64,000 nt of DNA from the NCBI GenBank assembly GCA_009809945.1, contig WTPW01000076.1, forward strand, positions 721,752-785,751. Reading direction: 5' to 3'. The DNA comes from Gigaspora margarita (lineage: Eukaryota > Glomeromycota > Glomeromycetes > Diversisporales > Gigasporaceae). The position numbers were made by a program, and so were the translations under genes. Under the pieces are notes generated by a model. That model saw nothing but the letters and a program-made list of their open reading frames with translations. It was not told the origin of the DNA and ran no database searches. Every line of letters begins with the position of its first letter. Position 1 is the first letter of the stretch. This document shows positions 34,724 to 46,432 of the stretch, piece after piece.

Positions 34724-35614
34724 TATTGCTTAGATTGTAACACAGGCAAATTTGCCTGCATATTTAAAATTTTTAATAAAATTTTAAATATTGATTTTAG
34801 CTATATCTTTTCTAAATAAAAAATATTCTTTGAGTTTTGTTTTAATAACTTTGTTATAAAAATTTTTTAAAATTATTAGAAAACTTTAGTAAAATTAAAG
34901 TTTAAAGTTCTTGTATTAGCATTTTTACTATTAAAATTTTTCTTTAGGTTTTCTTAAATTTCATATATTTCCATCTATAAAAAAAATTTTTACTTCTAAT
35001 ACAAGCCTTAATTTTTACAAATAAATCATTAAAGTTGCAATAATGAAAGTTATCCTTTATATAAACTACAATATTGGCTTAAGAACTATAGCTTTAAAAC
35101 TAAAACTAAATAAGTTTACAGAGAAATTGTGATAAAATTTTTTAAAAAATTTTTTTCTCAAAGTTATCTATTTTTAGCTTATATGGGCTTGGTGCTACAG
35201 AAAAGAGGGAAAATAACAAAATTTGAAAATTAATTTTTTTATATAAATTAATTTAGAATACAATTAGGTTCATTTTTTATTTAAGACACAAAAGTAGTTG
35301 TATTAATAAAATTTTGCAATATAGTTCTTCAAAATCTATAATTTCTTATAGTTTATTATAAAATTTATAGCATAAAAATTGATTTTCCAAAGATCTTTTT
35401 TTTTGTTGATTTCTTCCTTTTCTGTAGCACCAAGCCCATATATAACTTAAATTTTTTTTTTTACAATATAAAAACTAATTTTGCAAAAAAGTAATTCTTA
35501 TTTTCAAATATAATTGTACAAAGTTTTATTTAATTATTTTGGTATTTAAAAAAAGTAAATCAGAGCAAAAATGCAGGCAAATTTGCCTATGTTCTACTAC
35601 AATCTAAGGGATAA
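34724..35614. mobile_element. 0.9-kb TIR element with inner TIR element nested
   Basis: Ends CTTATTGCTTAGATTGTAAC and the inverse of GTTCTACTACAATCTAAG, each with the palindromic motif GGCAAATTTGCCT just inside. A second perfect pair, ATATGGGCTTGGTGCTACAG and its inverse, lies at about 35180-35450 and marks an inner MITE. A half copy of the outer element is at 4.64-4.83 kb. No transposase frame. Confidence 0.55.
35180..35452. mobile_element. MITE with perfect 25-bp TIR, nested
   Basis: ATATGGGCTTGGTGCTACAG plus 'aaaag' at the left is exactly inverted at the right. The interior is AT-rich and non-coding. Confidence 0.65.
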
Positions 35615-36611
35615 GTTCTAGTGTAATATAAAATCAAAACAATGGTGGTATCAATCATGCTTTTTACTAGGATTATGCAAATTATGCAGACCCTAGGATT
35701 AGAGTTAAAAAATTTTGCTACCCAAATATCAAGATCTAATGTAATACAAGACAAATATTTATAACCAAAAATTTAATAAAACTGTTTTACATATTATTAT
35801 ACAAATAATATTTTTGATCTCTAATCTAATTGCAAGATTTTATCTCTAATCTAAAGCACAAAATTTTACTAGAAAATTTTTGTGTTCTAATTTTGCCCAT
35901 GTCAAAAATTACAAATATGTATGTATGTATGTTACATAACTTATATTGTACAACCAATAGTGTATTGATATATAATCATTATATAGTACTAGATAGCAAA
36001 AACCATCCATTTTTTTTAAAGGTGCCAAATTTGAGAATTTTATGACGATTCTAATTGGCTAATTTTTGTGTAACAAAATTATGATTGGTTAATAATATAA
36101 AAATGATTTTTTTTATATAATAAACACCAAATTTTGGATTTTATACTGTATTTAGTAATTTTTAATAATAAATATTAACCAATCAAATCGCAAGCACGTG
36201 ATTAAGCATCAATCTGATTGGTTGATTGTTCTGCACCAAATTTATACTTTACCTATAAAAGTTGCTGAACTTTAAACCCTTATAATTTCTTTAAAAAACA
36301 AAATATCAAAAATCTGTTTTACAGATTTGTAGTTTAGATTACAAATAAAAAATTTGAAAAGAGATTTTTATAATAATTACTTGTTGTGAAGTTATTAAAC
36401 TTTAAACAATGCTGGAAAAAATGGATAGTTTTCGCTATTTGGTACTGTACCAATACTATAAAAGTTCTAGTATAATAAATAATTGTTACTACATTCGGAT
36501 CTATTAATTTTAAAGTGTAGATACTACTCAGAATTAGCTTACGTTGGCCTCTCCAGGAGTCTAGACACTTTTGCAGTAATGTGACTATCACATGATATAG
36601 TGTCATTTGGA
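35615..36611. other. AT-rich intergenic DNA, no gene seen
   Basis: Short frames at 35830-36045 (plus) and 36334-36721 (minus) lack any recognisable motif and sit in repeat-like sequence, so they are not called. Confidence 0.45.
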
Positions 36612-37044
36612 TTAGGATGTCCAGGATTATGCGATGTGATATTATGTGCATAATTTGCTATTTTTCGCATCACATATGCTTCGCATAAACAAGCAAAAAA
36701 AGCATAAATCACGTGAATCAAATCTGATTGGTTGTTGGGAATATGCTAACTTCATCCGGCAAGCTTTAAATTTGTAATTTAGATAACAAAGTGGTGATAG
36801 AATGTAGGTCCCGAAAAGTTCTGATATAGAAAATGGATGAACTTAAATTACAAACATAGTTGAGGTAAAATTTTTGGTGAATGTCCGAAAAATTCTAAAA
36901 AACAGAACTAAAAAAATTAATTATATAATAAAAATCGCATAATCGATCGCATAATTTTAAATTTATTTCGCATCCATTGTATAACCAACCTCAGTTCGCC
37001 CGTATAATTTACCTCATCGCATCGCATAATCCTGGACACCCTAA
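36612..37044. mobile_element. MITE with TTAGGATGTCCAGGATTATG ends
   Basis: Left TTAGGATGTCCAGGATTATG and the inverse of CATAATCCTGGACACCCTAA match at 18 of 20 positions. The interior has repeated TCGCAT/ATGCGA motifs. No TSD was resolved. Confidence 0.6.
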
Positions 37045-38011
37045 TTCAAATTAACTTTTTTGGCTTTATGTTGTATATATAGACATAGAAGACCACTATC
37101 TATATGTAAAATCATGTTCTAGACTTTTTTATATAGTTTTTAAGCCCGATTTAAACACTAGTTTTCAAGTATTTTCACTCTTTTCTCTTTTTTTCTTCTT
37201 GTACATGTGTTTTGTTTTGATGTCAGACTAATCTGTAAAGATCAAAATTTATGTTCTCTGATTGGTTAATTCTCATGCGCCACGTCATGGTTGCCAATGT
37301 TAGAGTAACGACTTAATATCATATTTTGTGTAACTTGTCTGTATAACGTCAATTGACCAATAGAAATTTCTTTATGAGAAAAATTAAGCAAAATCGTGCT
37401 ATAAAGTGAATTATGTGAATATTATCCCAGATCATAATCCTGAACACTCTACTTTTTACCTTTTTTATTTGTAAATCATTTTGAATAAATTGGGTTTAGG
37501 GTGAGGGTTAGGTTAAGGTTAGATTAGGGTTAGGGTAGGGCGTTTTAGCAAAAGGTTCTAACCCAAAATTTTGTGAGGAATTTTTTTTGTTAGAATGCGA
37601 AAGGTAGTTTCATAAGCAAAATTTTGAGCTACAAGCGATTTTTTAAAACATCGTTATTTTTTTCGATTTCACGTTACACCTGATCTTACAATCTGACTGG
37701 TTGATCAGATAGGTGCGCTAAACTGTAAATTACATACCTTTACATACCGTAAAAATTAATTGGCTAATTTTTTATGTAAGTTAATATGAAATTTTTATAA
37801 TAAAAATTTTTAAAATTTTGGCCACTCTTGGTCACGTAATGTTGGTTCTAGGTTACATGCACCATATAAAAAAAAGGGTTGTTAAAATGAGTTATATTAC
37901 TTTTAATACTGTAATATAAATCAACTTTGTATAATCAATATTATATAATATTATATAAGTACTACCAGGAGAAAATAATTTTCTAAACTTTTAATTATAC
38001 TGTTCTTAATA
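37045..38011. other. Intergenic DNA with a Mutator-like family fragment
   Basis: At 37490-37700 there is a reverse-oriented copy of the core (GGTTAGGGTAGGG, then 'aggaattttttttgttagaatgcgaaaggtagtttcat') ending in TTTCACGTTACACCTGATCT, the TIR of the 46.92-kb element. Its other end was not found. The rest is unassigned. Confidence 0.5.
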
Positions 38012-38217
38012 AATGTCGCAGATTATAATGAAATTTAGGGTCTCAATTTAAAAATATAAGCACTACTAAAATTTAACTATTCTTTTTTAAATAACCCTAA
38101 CCCTAAAACTAACTTAACTATAAAAAAAAATCTAACAAAAAAGTCCCAAAAAAATTTTAAAATCGGTCATAAAATAAGTCAAATTTCATTATCCGATTTC
38201 ATTATAATCTGTCACAA
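38012..38217. mobile_element. MITE with GCAGATTATAATGAAAT ends and TTAGGG-type core (reverse)
   Basis: Ends TGTCGCAGATTATAATGAAA and the inverse of TTTCATTATAATCTGTCACA. The core contains AACCCTAACCCTAA and 'gggtctcaatttaaaaatataa', the complement of the core in the 11.22-kb and 18.87-kb MITEs. Confidence 0.6.
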
Positions 38218-38563
38218 TAAATTAGAAAGATATTTCTTATGATTTGACCAATTAGAATTAGTAATTCTCTGTACTATCGTACCAAAGAAAAACATATTTA
38301 GCATCCAGAAAAATTTTAGTTATATGTGAAGTTAATTTTTTTTAAAGCAATATATATTGCAAAACTTTATTATTATAAACTATTTTAAACTACATATTAT
38401 ATAAATTGGATACAAATTAGTTAAGATGTTAAAAAGGTTTATTCGAGCCATTTTTTTATTTACTATGTAAAAATCCGAATCCTATACAGTACTATTTTAT
38501 ACTCTAATAATTTATGCATAAATAAACAATAAATAAAAAATTATAATTCAATTAAAATGATGA

Positions 38564-41305
38564 TCAAGGAGTAACTGCCTTGTCCAAAGACATCAGACTT
38601 CCAACGAAGGTTAAAACCTATAAAAAATAGAATAAAATTGGAGTTAATGATTCAGAAAATTATATGACCCCTTATTATACATACTAATCGAGGTCGAACT
38701 TCAACAATATCCTCCGGTGATAAGAAAATTGTAGCTCCAATTTTTCGAGCAATGGAAATAGCATATCTTGCATTAAGTGTAGCATCATCCTCTAGAAAAA
38801 AGAATTTCATGCAAGAAATTTAAACTTAAATCATAATAAATGTAAGGGATGATGCTGAAATTTGAACTATTTTAACATGAAAATTTAAAATATTTTTGGG
38901 GTTTTTAGCTTTTTTTAAAATAGTTGGTTTAGAGTTTATAATCAAAGAATATATGAGAGTTTTAGTAGGATTATATTTCTAAATAGAGACTCCAAATTTC
39001 AGCATCATCGTCATCCCGACAATAAACGACAATCAACTTACCAGATATACCTTTTGTTACCAAACTATAATCCACTACACCTGGCCTGATTCCATTCAAT
39101 AAATCAATTAAAAAGAGACCATTTCTTAAAGTCGAATCTTTAAAACTGTTCATCTTTGTAGATTTTCCACCACGTTTAACAGTATCATTTGCCCACCGCA
39201 CCAAATCAGCGTCTGTAATTTCACGACCACCCTTTGATAAACTTGTTAATGTCTGAATAATATTAATACGCATCATTTGCCAGACAAGGCCGAGCACCAA
39301 AGTCTTTGTACCATCACAAATATCGGCACCTTGAATATTAACAAGAGTAAACCGCAGAGATTTTCCTATTAAAATAGCATAATTCGTGTTTTCCACTTGT
39401 TTGAATCGTGACAAATTTTCCGATTTGTTTACTTTTTTCCAATCTACAGATCCTGGTTTTACTTTTTCAAAAGCTTGAAGAAGTATTAGACCATCCTAAA
39501 AAATAGTATAACTTTTTATAAATAAAAAGTGTGTCTAATTTGTAAGTTTACTGTATACAAACCTTTACATCTTCATACAAGTTATTTATAGCAGGTGTAA
39601 CATCCAAACTATTCAACCATAAAGTAAAAACTGGAATTAAGCAATAAGAAGTTAGCAAAACATGTGAGATTGAAAGCAAGAAATTACTTTGCAACGTTAT
39701 AACACCTCTTGACTCTCTATCATCAGCATCATCATCAAATTCTTCGAGTTCAGCCTTTTCCTCTTCATCAAGTGGATCCAAACACGGATGTGTATTGAAT
39801 AAATGTGCAACGAAGGCCAAATTCAACTTTGGATTACCACCAACAAGAGCTTTTGGGGTCAAATATTTACGGCACCCTAATTTTTCAGCATTTTGAAGAA
39901 CCTAGGTTTGAAGATAATTATAAACTATTATTAAGAAATTATTAAGAGAGAACAATAAATAAAAAATATTTTAATTCTTACCTTCTCAGCACGTTCAAAG
40001 AGATCAGGCTCTTTTAATGGGTCGCGTGAACAAAGATCGGGAGAAAGTTGATTGAGAAGTATGGTATAATTTTCACCATCGCTAATATCTTTACTAAAGT
40101 TTCCGACTCTACATTAAATAATAAAATTAATAAATAAAGTAATTAATTAATCAATTAATTAATTAATTAAACGTAATTTATTTCATAAGACAAAGAACCT
40201 TACCGACGATTCCATTTAGCAGCTTTTAAATGATAATTAAACCATCTCAATAAAATTTGATCAGGAGGTAACTTCAACAACTGTTCAAGAGTTTCATCAT
40301 CTTCCAGAAGACGATATAATTCGGGATGATGTTTAATATCAATCTTGTTCAATAGACCAATCTTAATTATTTGCCAAATTAAGCCTAAAATTAAGTGTTC
40401 ACGACCTTCAATTAGATCCACCGATCCAATGTTGACGACATTACACCCAATTCCTTTAGCGGAAAAAATGACAAGATTGTTATTTTCTGTCATCTGGAAT
40501 TTGTTTATCTTTTTTCCTTTGTTGGGAATATTAAGTACACGTTCATCAATCGTATCAGGAACAGAATCATTGATAAGTTTTGCAAGGATCAGACCATCTT
40601 CACACATAAGGTATATTGATAATAATATAAATTTATTATTAATTATTTAATTTATATTAAATATATAATTATATATGCACTAAATGTATATTACCTTTAC
40701 ACTCGTCAAAAAGTTGCATGGTGTTTGTATCAATTGGGATTTTATCTTTGACATCTGGATCACCAGACAATGCTTGATTGATATGTCTAGTGAATTCAGT
40801 CCTTTCATCTTCATTAATTGTATGAGAAACATTTTGACTGGAACCATGGACAGTAATTTTGTGTTTGTTTACAGCAAAAGCAGATTTATTACGACCTTCT
40901 CGGAGCTTTGCTACGAGCTAATAGAAATAAAATGAATAAATGTACATATAACCTTGAATAAAATAAGGACTTGTTTGTTAAGAAATACCTCAACAAATTC
41001 GTCCATTTCAACTTTGCCGGTCGAACTCAAACTTATTTCTTTGAGAGAGGCACGGATCTCGTCATAAGAATTACTTTCGCCCATATCTTGCAAAGCTTTT
41101 ACGACTTCTTTTTGCTCAAGCGCCCCGTTTCCATCTAGATCTATTTTGCTAATTAATAGACGGAAATTTAATTAAAAGTGCTATAAAGATTTATCAACAT
41201 GTCAAATAAAAAAAATTGGAAGACGTACTTAAACCGTGCAATGAGATCGAAGACATCTTGCTGAGAAAGTTGTGGAAATTTTTTTGCCAATTGCATAGCA
41301 TTCAT
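38564..41305 (-). CDS. SAC6: Fimbrin (plastin, Sac6-type actin-bundling protein)
   Basis: Fimbrins cross-link actin filaments in cables and cortical patches. Ten exons joined with GT-AG introns give 619 aa: 41305-41229, 41148-40989, 40917-40695, 40597-40204, 40108-39982, 39901-39706, 39630-39563, 39495-39042, 38791-38685, 38617-38564 (TGA stop). All junction phases agree. The N-terminus has an EF-hand-like part (DLDGNGALE, residues 29-37). Four calponin-homology domains follow at about 117-235, 260-370, 393-500 and 507-617, with diagnostic [30 protein letters not shown] and [10 protein letters not shown]. Introns are 67-97 bp except intron 8 (38792-39041, 250 bp), which holds a MITE. The start matches the yeast N-terminus (MN..KL..KFP). 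The reading frame is intact. Confidence 0.95.
38846..39017. mobile_element. MITE inside fimbrin intron 8
   Basis: Ends GGGATGATGCTGAAATTTG and the inverse of CAAATTTCAGCATCATCGTC form the TIR. The core has 'gttggtttagagtttataatcaaagaatat' and 'ttttagtaggattatatttctaaatagagact', a decayed version of the shared MITE core. It explains why this intron is about 170 bp longer than its neighbours. Splice sites outside it are intact. Confidence 0.7.
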
Positions 41306-41426
41306 GGCAGGCAGATTATTTACAAATGATAAAAAAACTGATAACGATAATGCGGTGTTAAAAAATCGGGTGTCTTATATAGGTGCGTATCTCGTCATTT
41401 GTGTAACAAGATCTGATATAAACGTC

Positions 41427-41509
41427 AGCCAAGCGTACGTCAAGCCAAGCGTACGTCAAGCCAAGCATACGTCAAGCCAAGCATACGTCAAGCCAAGCAT
41501 ACATGAGCC
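41427..41509. repeat. 16-bp tandem repeat upstream of fimbrin
   Basis: AGCCAAGCGTACGTCA (later units CATACGTCA) is repeated about five times, starting some 120 bp 5' of the fimbrin start codon. The first units contain the palindromes GTAC and ACGT. It could be a promoter-proximal binding-site array or a neutral minisatellite. Confidence 0.75.
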
Positions 41510-41845
41510 AAGATATTGTACGTTACCAAGAATTCACTAATGTCAACTTGCATTAGTCAGGATTTTCTTGACAAGGTTTTAACGTTGATAATAGGAATAT
41601 CGCTATAATTAAGAATCATTTGCTTATCCTTCTAATTTTGTTAAATTTTTAAAAATCCACAAAATAACGGTTACATTGAATTGTTTGTTTCTTTCATAAG
41701 ACTTTTATAAGCGGACGAGACACTTGGTGTTGGGCTCAAATTATTAGACTAATACAGTAATAAGGAATACTAACATTACAGGTTTTGGCATACCAACTTC
41801 GGACACTTTTGATTAAAATAGTATAGGTATTATGACGCATTTGCG

Positions 41846-41932
41846 ATATCTTGTGACCCAGTGATCGAAACTGGATGGTGGTAAAATCATCCAATTTCGA
41901 TCACTGGATCACAGGATATCGTTGGTTTAATA
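41846..41932. repeat. Free-standing hairpin related to the Harbinger-like MITE
   Basis: GATATCTTGTGACCCAGTGA and its inverse fold back, with ATCCAATTTCGATCACTGGA as the other arm. It resembles the hairpin modules of the 18.11-kb and 30.64-kb MITEs but is alone and has lost the GTCTC tip. Confidence 0.6.
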
Positions 41933-42091
41933 ATAAGTAATCGTAGCATGTTAATGGCGAATTTTTTTTTACCAAGTAAATCGGACATTCATGCATTAAG
42001 AAAACTTTGTTCGCAATGCAAATTCTACCTATCTTTAAATTTTCATAAAAATCGTTTTTTTATTAATTGACATTTATAAAAGGAGTTTGCT

Positions 42092-42445
42092 ATTTATCAC
42101 CACTGGTGATCATCACCGGTAATCAATTTGCCAATTAAAATTCAGGATCAGGTGTAACATGTAGATCAATTTTTGTGTAACAAAAACCAAGAATTTTTTA
42201 AAAAATTGCTAAAATTGCTTCTAACCTAAAATTTTGTCTATGAAACTACTTTTTTTTATGCAAAAAAAAAATTCCTTGCTAAATTTTACTATATACAAAG
42301 CCCTATTCTAATCTTTAACCTTTACCCTTACCCTAATATTAATAAAGAGATTTATTTTTATTTAATACAAACTGTTTGTTTTGTTTATTTTGTTTATGCA
42401 TTGTAGATCATACCAGTGATGATCACCACAGGTAATATGTAGTAA
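42092..42445. mobile_element. Mutator-like element relative of 19.12-21.10 kb, uninterrupted
   Basis: Inverted ends TCACCACTGGTGATCATCAC and GTGATGATCACCACAGG. The interior starts AATTCAGGATCAGGTGTAAC, the sequence that is split by the hAT-like insertion at 19.19 kb. The core with 'accttacccttaccctaat' is present. No TSD was resolved. Confidence 0.55.
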
Positions 42446-42827
42446 TTTTTTTTATAAAAAATATTGTTGCGCTAGCATGACCGAAATCCCTATATGCACG
42501 TGTAGTTACACAAGATTTTATCTATTAAAATCATATTAGAAGAATATATGTCATAAGGTAACACACGAAGGACAGCCCCGTTTTCTATGAAATTTCACCA
42601 GTTTTTTCTTCTGTTGTTATATAAATATAGCATAGAGACCGATCCGAGTAATCCGCATTCTGGTTAACATTTACTAGGCGTACATTTTTACTAGTAAATT
42701 GTTATAAAATAANNTAAGTACACAAAAACTCGGAATTATNTTACTTTTTCACACTTTTGGCATGTAAAATTTCAACAGCCAGTTCATNANNGCNACTNAA
42801 AAAATTATGTATTTATTGGTTTTTCAT

Positions 42828-44653
42828 TTACCAAAAAATTATTTGGCTAATTTTTGCCTCCAATTTAGACGAAATGTCAGAAATCCCTTCTATTTCCTCT
42901 GAAGTTTCTTCCTCCTCTTCTTTTTTGGTATTTTCGTCATCATCAAAATCCTCTGGTGTAAGTGTATCTTCACCTTCAAGTCGTTCCAAAAACTTTTTAA
43001 CATTTTTAAAAATCCCTTTTTTATAGAATTCTTCGCAATAAGCACACTTTCTATTATAACATATCAAATGGTATCTGTGGCCGCAAATAAGAACCATCTC
43101 ATCTTCTTCGCTGAATGGATGCTTACAACGATCACACAAATTTGGTTGGGGCAAGTATGACGAACTATAAGCAGTTGGTAAGCGTCGTAAATCCACGTCT
43201 TCTCCTAAAGTAGCAAGGTGGTAAACTTTCGGTTTTTGTCTTTTCTTTTTTAATTTTGGACTACTTTTTCCACGATTATAGAATAAATCTTGAAAGTATT
43301 CTAAGAGAAAAAGGCTAGCTTTCTTATCCAAAAGGTCAAGCGCGGGTAGGGTATACGGATATCGCCGTGTCTTATGATAATTATCTTTAAATGCTAAATT
43401 ATGGTTCACTAAATAATTGACAAATAAAATATGTAAAATATGTAAAATTAAAGCAAACTTTGTTTTGTCTAATAATAAAGAAAAGCGGCCAATTTACTAA
43501 TAACATAGGCTTGTTTTATTATATTGTCAACTGTTGCATTTGCTGATGTATTTGCCCTAATTCGACTGTGAGTATTCTCTACATAATATTCATTGAAGTA
43601 CGGCAAATGCATTCGAATTATATCAAAAAAAGGATGATTTTTATTCTTCCAATAAAACACATCGGACAAAAAAGCCAAAGGTGCTTTATTGTAGTTTTTC
43701 TGTTTCCACTGTAGCGTGAACGTCCAAATGCGGAAAACTGTTTCTACATATTCGTCAAACAAACCTGCTCGAAATAAATTTGCATAGATATCAAGTGTTG
43801 CCGGCACTATGTTATCAAGTAAATTGATTGTAGTTCGATACTCAAGGTCCTTACATGTTTTTCCAAATTTTTCTATAATTTTGTTCCGAATTTTTACCCA
43901 TCCATTTCGAGTAAGTTCTAAAAGGAGGTTAATCCTCCACGGGCGAGGCTTTTTTGCAAGCTTTTTACCGAAACCAAAAACAGAGTGAAATAGTTTTTCG
44001 AAAAAGGAATAGTGCATTAAAAAAACATGTTCTCTACTGTTTAAAGATAAGTGTAGCGGACCCAAAATTGGTAAGAATGGTTCAATGTTTCGCGGCGGCG
44101 GTTTCATATATAGAGCTTTTCTAACGAACAATTGGCCAGGCCAATCGGCAACAAGCGGCGCAACACAGTTATCCAAATGCCGTGTTTTATTATTGATAGA
44201 TAAAATAAGCGTTATCGCTTTAATATAATCTTCAACTGAGTGTAACATTTGCTCATTAAATCCAACTAACTTAAGACCTTCCATTNATCNTTCCTCTTTC
44301 NGTTTTTCTAGATTGTCATTATAATTATGCACCATTAAATCATCGATTCTATCCAGTTCATTAATTACTAAATGATTTCGTGAAACCCAATATAACTGTC
44401 GTTCAAAATATGGAATATCGAATATCCCAGTATAATTATTAATAAGATACCAACAGATTCTTGGCACTTCAATGTTTGCTGGATTATGGATAGATACATT
44501 ATTGTGTACAAGTAAAACAGATTGAGATTCTAAAACAGGTTTTGCTACGCATGTAGCAAAATGGTTTGCACTAGATGTTGAAGTGGTGTCTGGCCTTCTA
44601 ATTCCGTGAATTGCGTGATAATCATCTATGTTGTAAATGTGAAGTTGATTTTT
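42828..44653 (-). CDS. Lineage-type RING-H2 protein, C-terminal exons
   Basis: Two exons are supported: 44653-43498 (acceptor TTAATTAG) and 43408-42828, joined by an 89-bp GT-AG intron that keeps frame (AYVI joined to MNHNLAFKD). The first part has IYNIDDYHAIHG, ANHFATCVA and VENTHSRIRANTS. I associate such proteins with expanded, uncharacterised families of arbuscular mycorrhizal fungi, from memory only. The second exon carries a RING-H2 pattern from CDRC (about 43000) through CGHRYHLIC to KCAYC, then an acidic tail of D and E. RING-H2 domains usually act in ubiquitin transfer. The function here is unproven. Ambiguous bases at 44286-44302 break two codons. The 5' part runs into a gap. It could be a host gene family or domesticated element. 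Confidence 0.7.
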
Positions 44654-44792
44654 CTAATTAAAAATAAAAATAAAATAAATTTTATTTAAACACAATATTA
44701 ATATTTAAATTATTTAAATTTAATTAATAAAAATTACATGATTTGTAAAATGTTCTTCGATTTTTATTGCATATTGACTCTGAACTTTTTTT

Positions 44793-45274
44793 NNNNNNNN
44801 NNNNNNNNNNNNNNNNNNNNNNNNNNNNNNNNNNNNNNNNNNNNNNNNNNNNNNNNNNNNNNNNNNNNNNNNNNNNNNNNNNNNNNNNNNNNNNNNNNNN
44901 NNNNNNNNNNNNNNNNNNNNNNNNNNNNNNNNNNNNNNNNNNNNNNNNNNNNNNNNNNNNNNNNNNNNNNNNNNNNNNNNNNNNNNNNNNNNNNNNNNNN
45001 NNNNNNNNNNNNNNNNNNNNNNNNNNNNNNNNNNNNNNNNNNNNNNNNNNNNNNNNNNNNNNNNNNNNNNNNNNNNNNNNNNNNNNNNNNNNNNNNNNNN
45101 NNNNNNNNNNNNNNNNNNNNNNNNNNNNNNNNNNNNNNNNNNNNNNNNNNNNNNNNNNNNNNNNNNNNNNNNNNNNNNNNNNNNNNNNNNNNNNNNNNNN
45201 NNNNNNNNNNNNNNNNNNNNNNNNNNNNNNNNNNNNNNNNNNNNNNNNNNNNNNNNNNNNNNNNNNNNNNNNNN
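44793..45274. other. Assembly gap (482 N)
   Basis: Uninterrupted N between the RING-gene exons and its probable first exon. Confidence 0.99.
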
Positions 45275-45536
45275 CAATTATCGGATTCGATTTTTTTTTT
45301 TTCCTGAATGCTCTTTTTTTTTTTTTAAGGGATTTTCTTCGTTGACTACTATTAGCCTCTATAATTTTACAATAATGAGGATGTCATAGTTGCCTTCCTA
45401 TTTCAAGATATGGATACTTTTGCAGCATTTGGTTTTTATGACATTTTTCAAATGCAAGCTCAGTAATTACACGGAATCTAACATTGATATTTGTACATTC
45501 ATTAACAAAACAAGGCCCAAAATTTTGGGGTTTCAT
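45275..45536 (-). pseudogene. Probable first exon of the RING-family gene, with in-frame TGA
   Basis: From an ATG at 45536 the frame reads MKPQNFGPCFVNEC, then FEKCHKNQ, then a TGA at 45384-45386, then HPHYCKIIEANSS and a lysine-rich run into the gap. The spaced Cys/His residues look like a zinc-binding N-terminus. Position and strand suggest it belongs to the gene at 42.83-44.65 kb. The TGA means it is a broken copy, a sequencing error or a mis-set intron. Confidence 0.4.
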
Positions 45537-45609
45537 TTACTAAAAAAAAAATAAATTAATAATATTGTCCAAGTATTTTCTAAATATGTTATTGATTTTC
45601 TACCTTGAC

Positions 45610-45800
45610 AGAACTTGGCACGTGAAACGGACGGCACAGTAAAGCTTGACACGGCGAAATTTGACACGGCGAAACTTGACACAGTGAAACTTGGCACAGC
45701 GAAAGTTGGCAGGCGAAAGTCAGCACGGTAAAACTTTAATAGAGGCGAAACTTTAATCAAAGCGAAACTTGACGTAGCGGAACTCGGCACAAAAACTTTA
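45610..45800. repeat. 15-bp tandem minisatellite
   Basis: TTGACACGGCGAAAC-type units (variants TTGGCACAGCGAAAG and TTTAATAGAGGCGAAAC) repeat about ten times. The minus-strand frame through it reads repeated FAVSSF and is judged to be the repeat, not a gene. Confidence 0.7.
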
Positions 45801-46327
45801 AGTCAGTGAAACTTTAACCACGACGGGATTATTGAGAAATTTTGCTTAGTAAAACTTGAACCTTAACCGTGCAAACTTTATATAAAAAAAGGTTTGATTA
45901 AAGTGAAAACCCTTACTATTATAAAGATTAACGACCCGGTCACCTACTAACACCTATTACCACCCCAACAAAGTTAAACTTTACTCCTAGAACTTTTGCG
46001 CGAAACTTTTTTTTTTTTTTTTTTATTATTATCGTATTACAGTAATAAAATTAACTTTATATAGAATTGTAACTAGCCAATCAAATTTAATAAGGTGGGA
46101 TCTGCAGATCACATTTTTTCGACCAATAAAATAGAACTTCGGTCATGCTTGTTGCGCCACAATACCTCTTTTTAGTAAGGTACGTATTACAAACGTCAAT
46201 TAATAAAAAGTTGACTTTTTATAAAAATTTAGATTTTTATATGTTTCGATAAGTTTTTTATGCGTCTGATGCATGCTGAAGTTTTTTTCTTCAGTTTTTT
46301 AAAAATTAACCTTTAATCTGATTTTAT

Positions 46328-46432
46328 CTTGTGATCCACTGAACAGAATTGAATCGTCTCATTGAGACGAATTGAATGGTACTGTACCAAAATCGTTCAA
46401 TTCTGTTCGGTTCGGTAGATCACGAGACATTG
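46328..46432. repeat. Free-standing hairpin with GTCTCATTGAGAC tip
   Basis: TCTTGTGATCCACTGAACAG and GGTAGATCACGAGA are the outer arms. CGTCTCATTGAGACG forms an inner perfect stem with GGTACTGTACC nearby. It is related to the MITE hairpins at 18.2, 30.8 and 63.4 kb. Confidence 0.6.

Noticed and set aside
36334-36721. Minus-strand frames of 105 and 60 residues
   Set aside because: They overlap in different frames, overlap a MITE end, and show no recognisable domain.
41427-41509. CRISPR-like array
   Set aside because: The 16-bp units abut with no spacers, and the setting is a eukaryotic promoter region.
45533-45790. 85-residue frame with FAVSSF repeats
   Set aside because: Produced by a 15-bp minisatellite, whose period divisible by three keeps the frame open.
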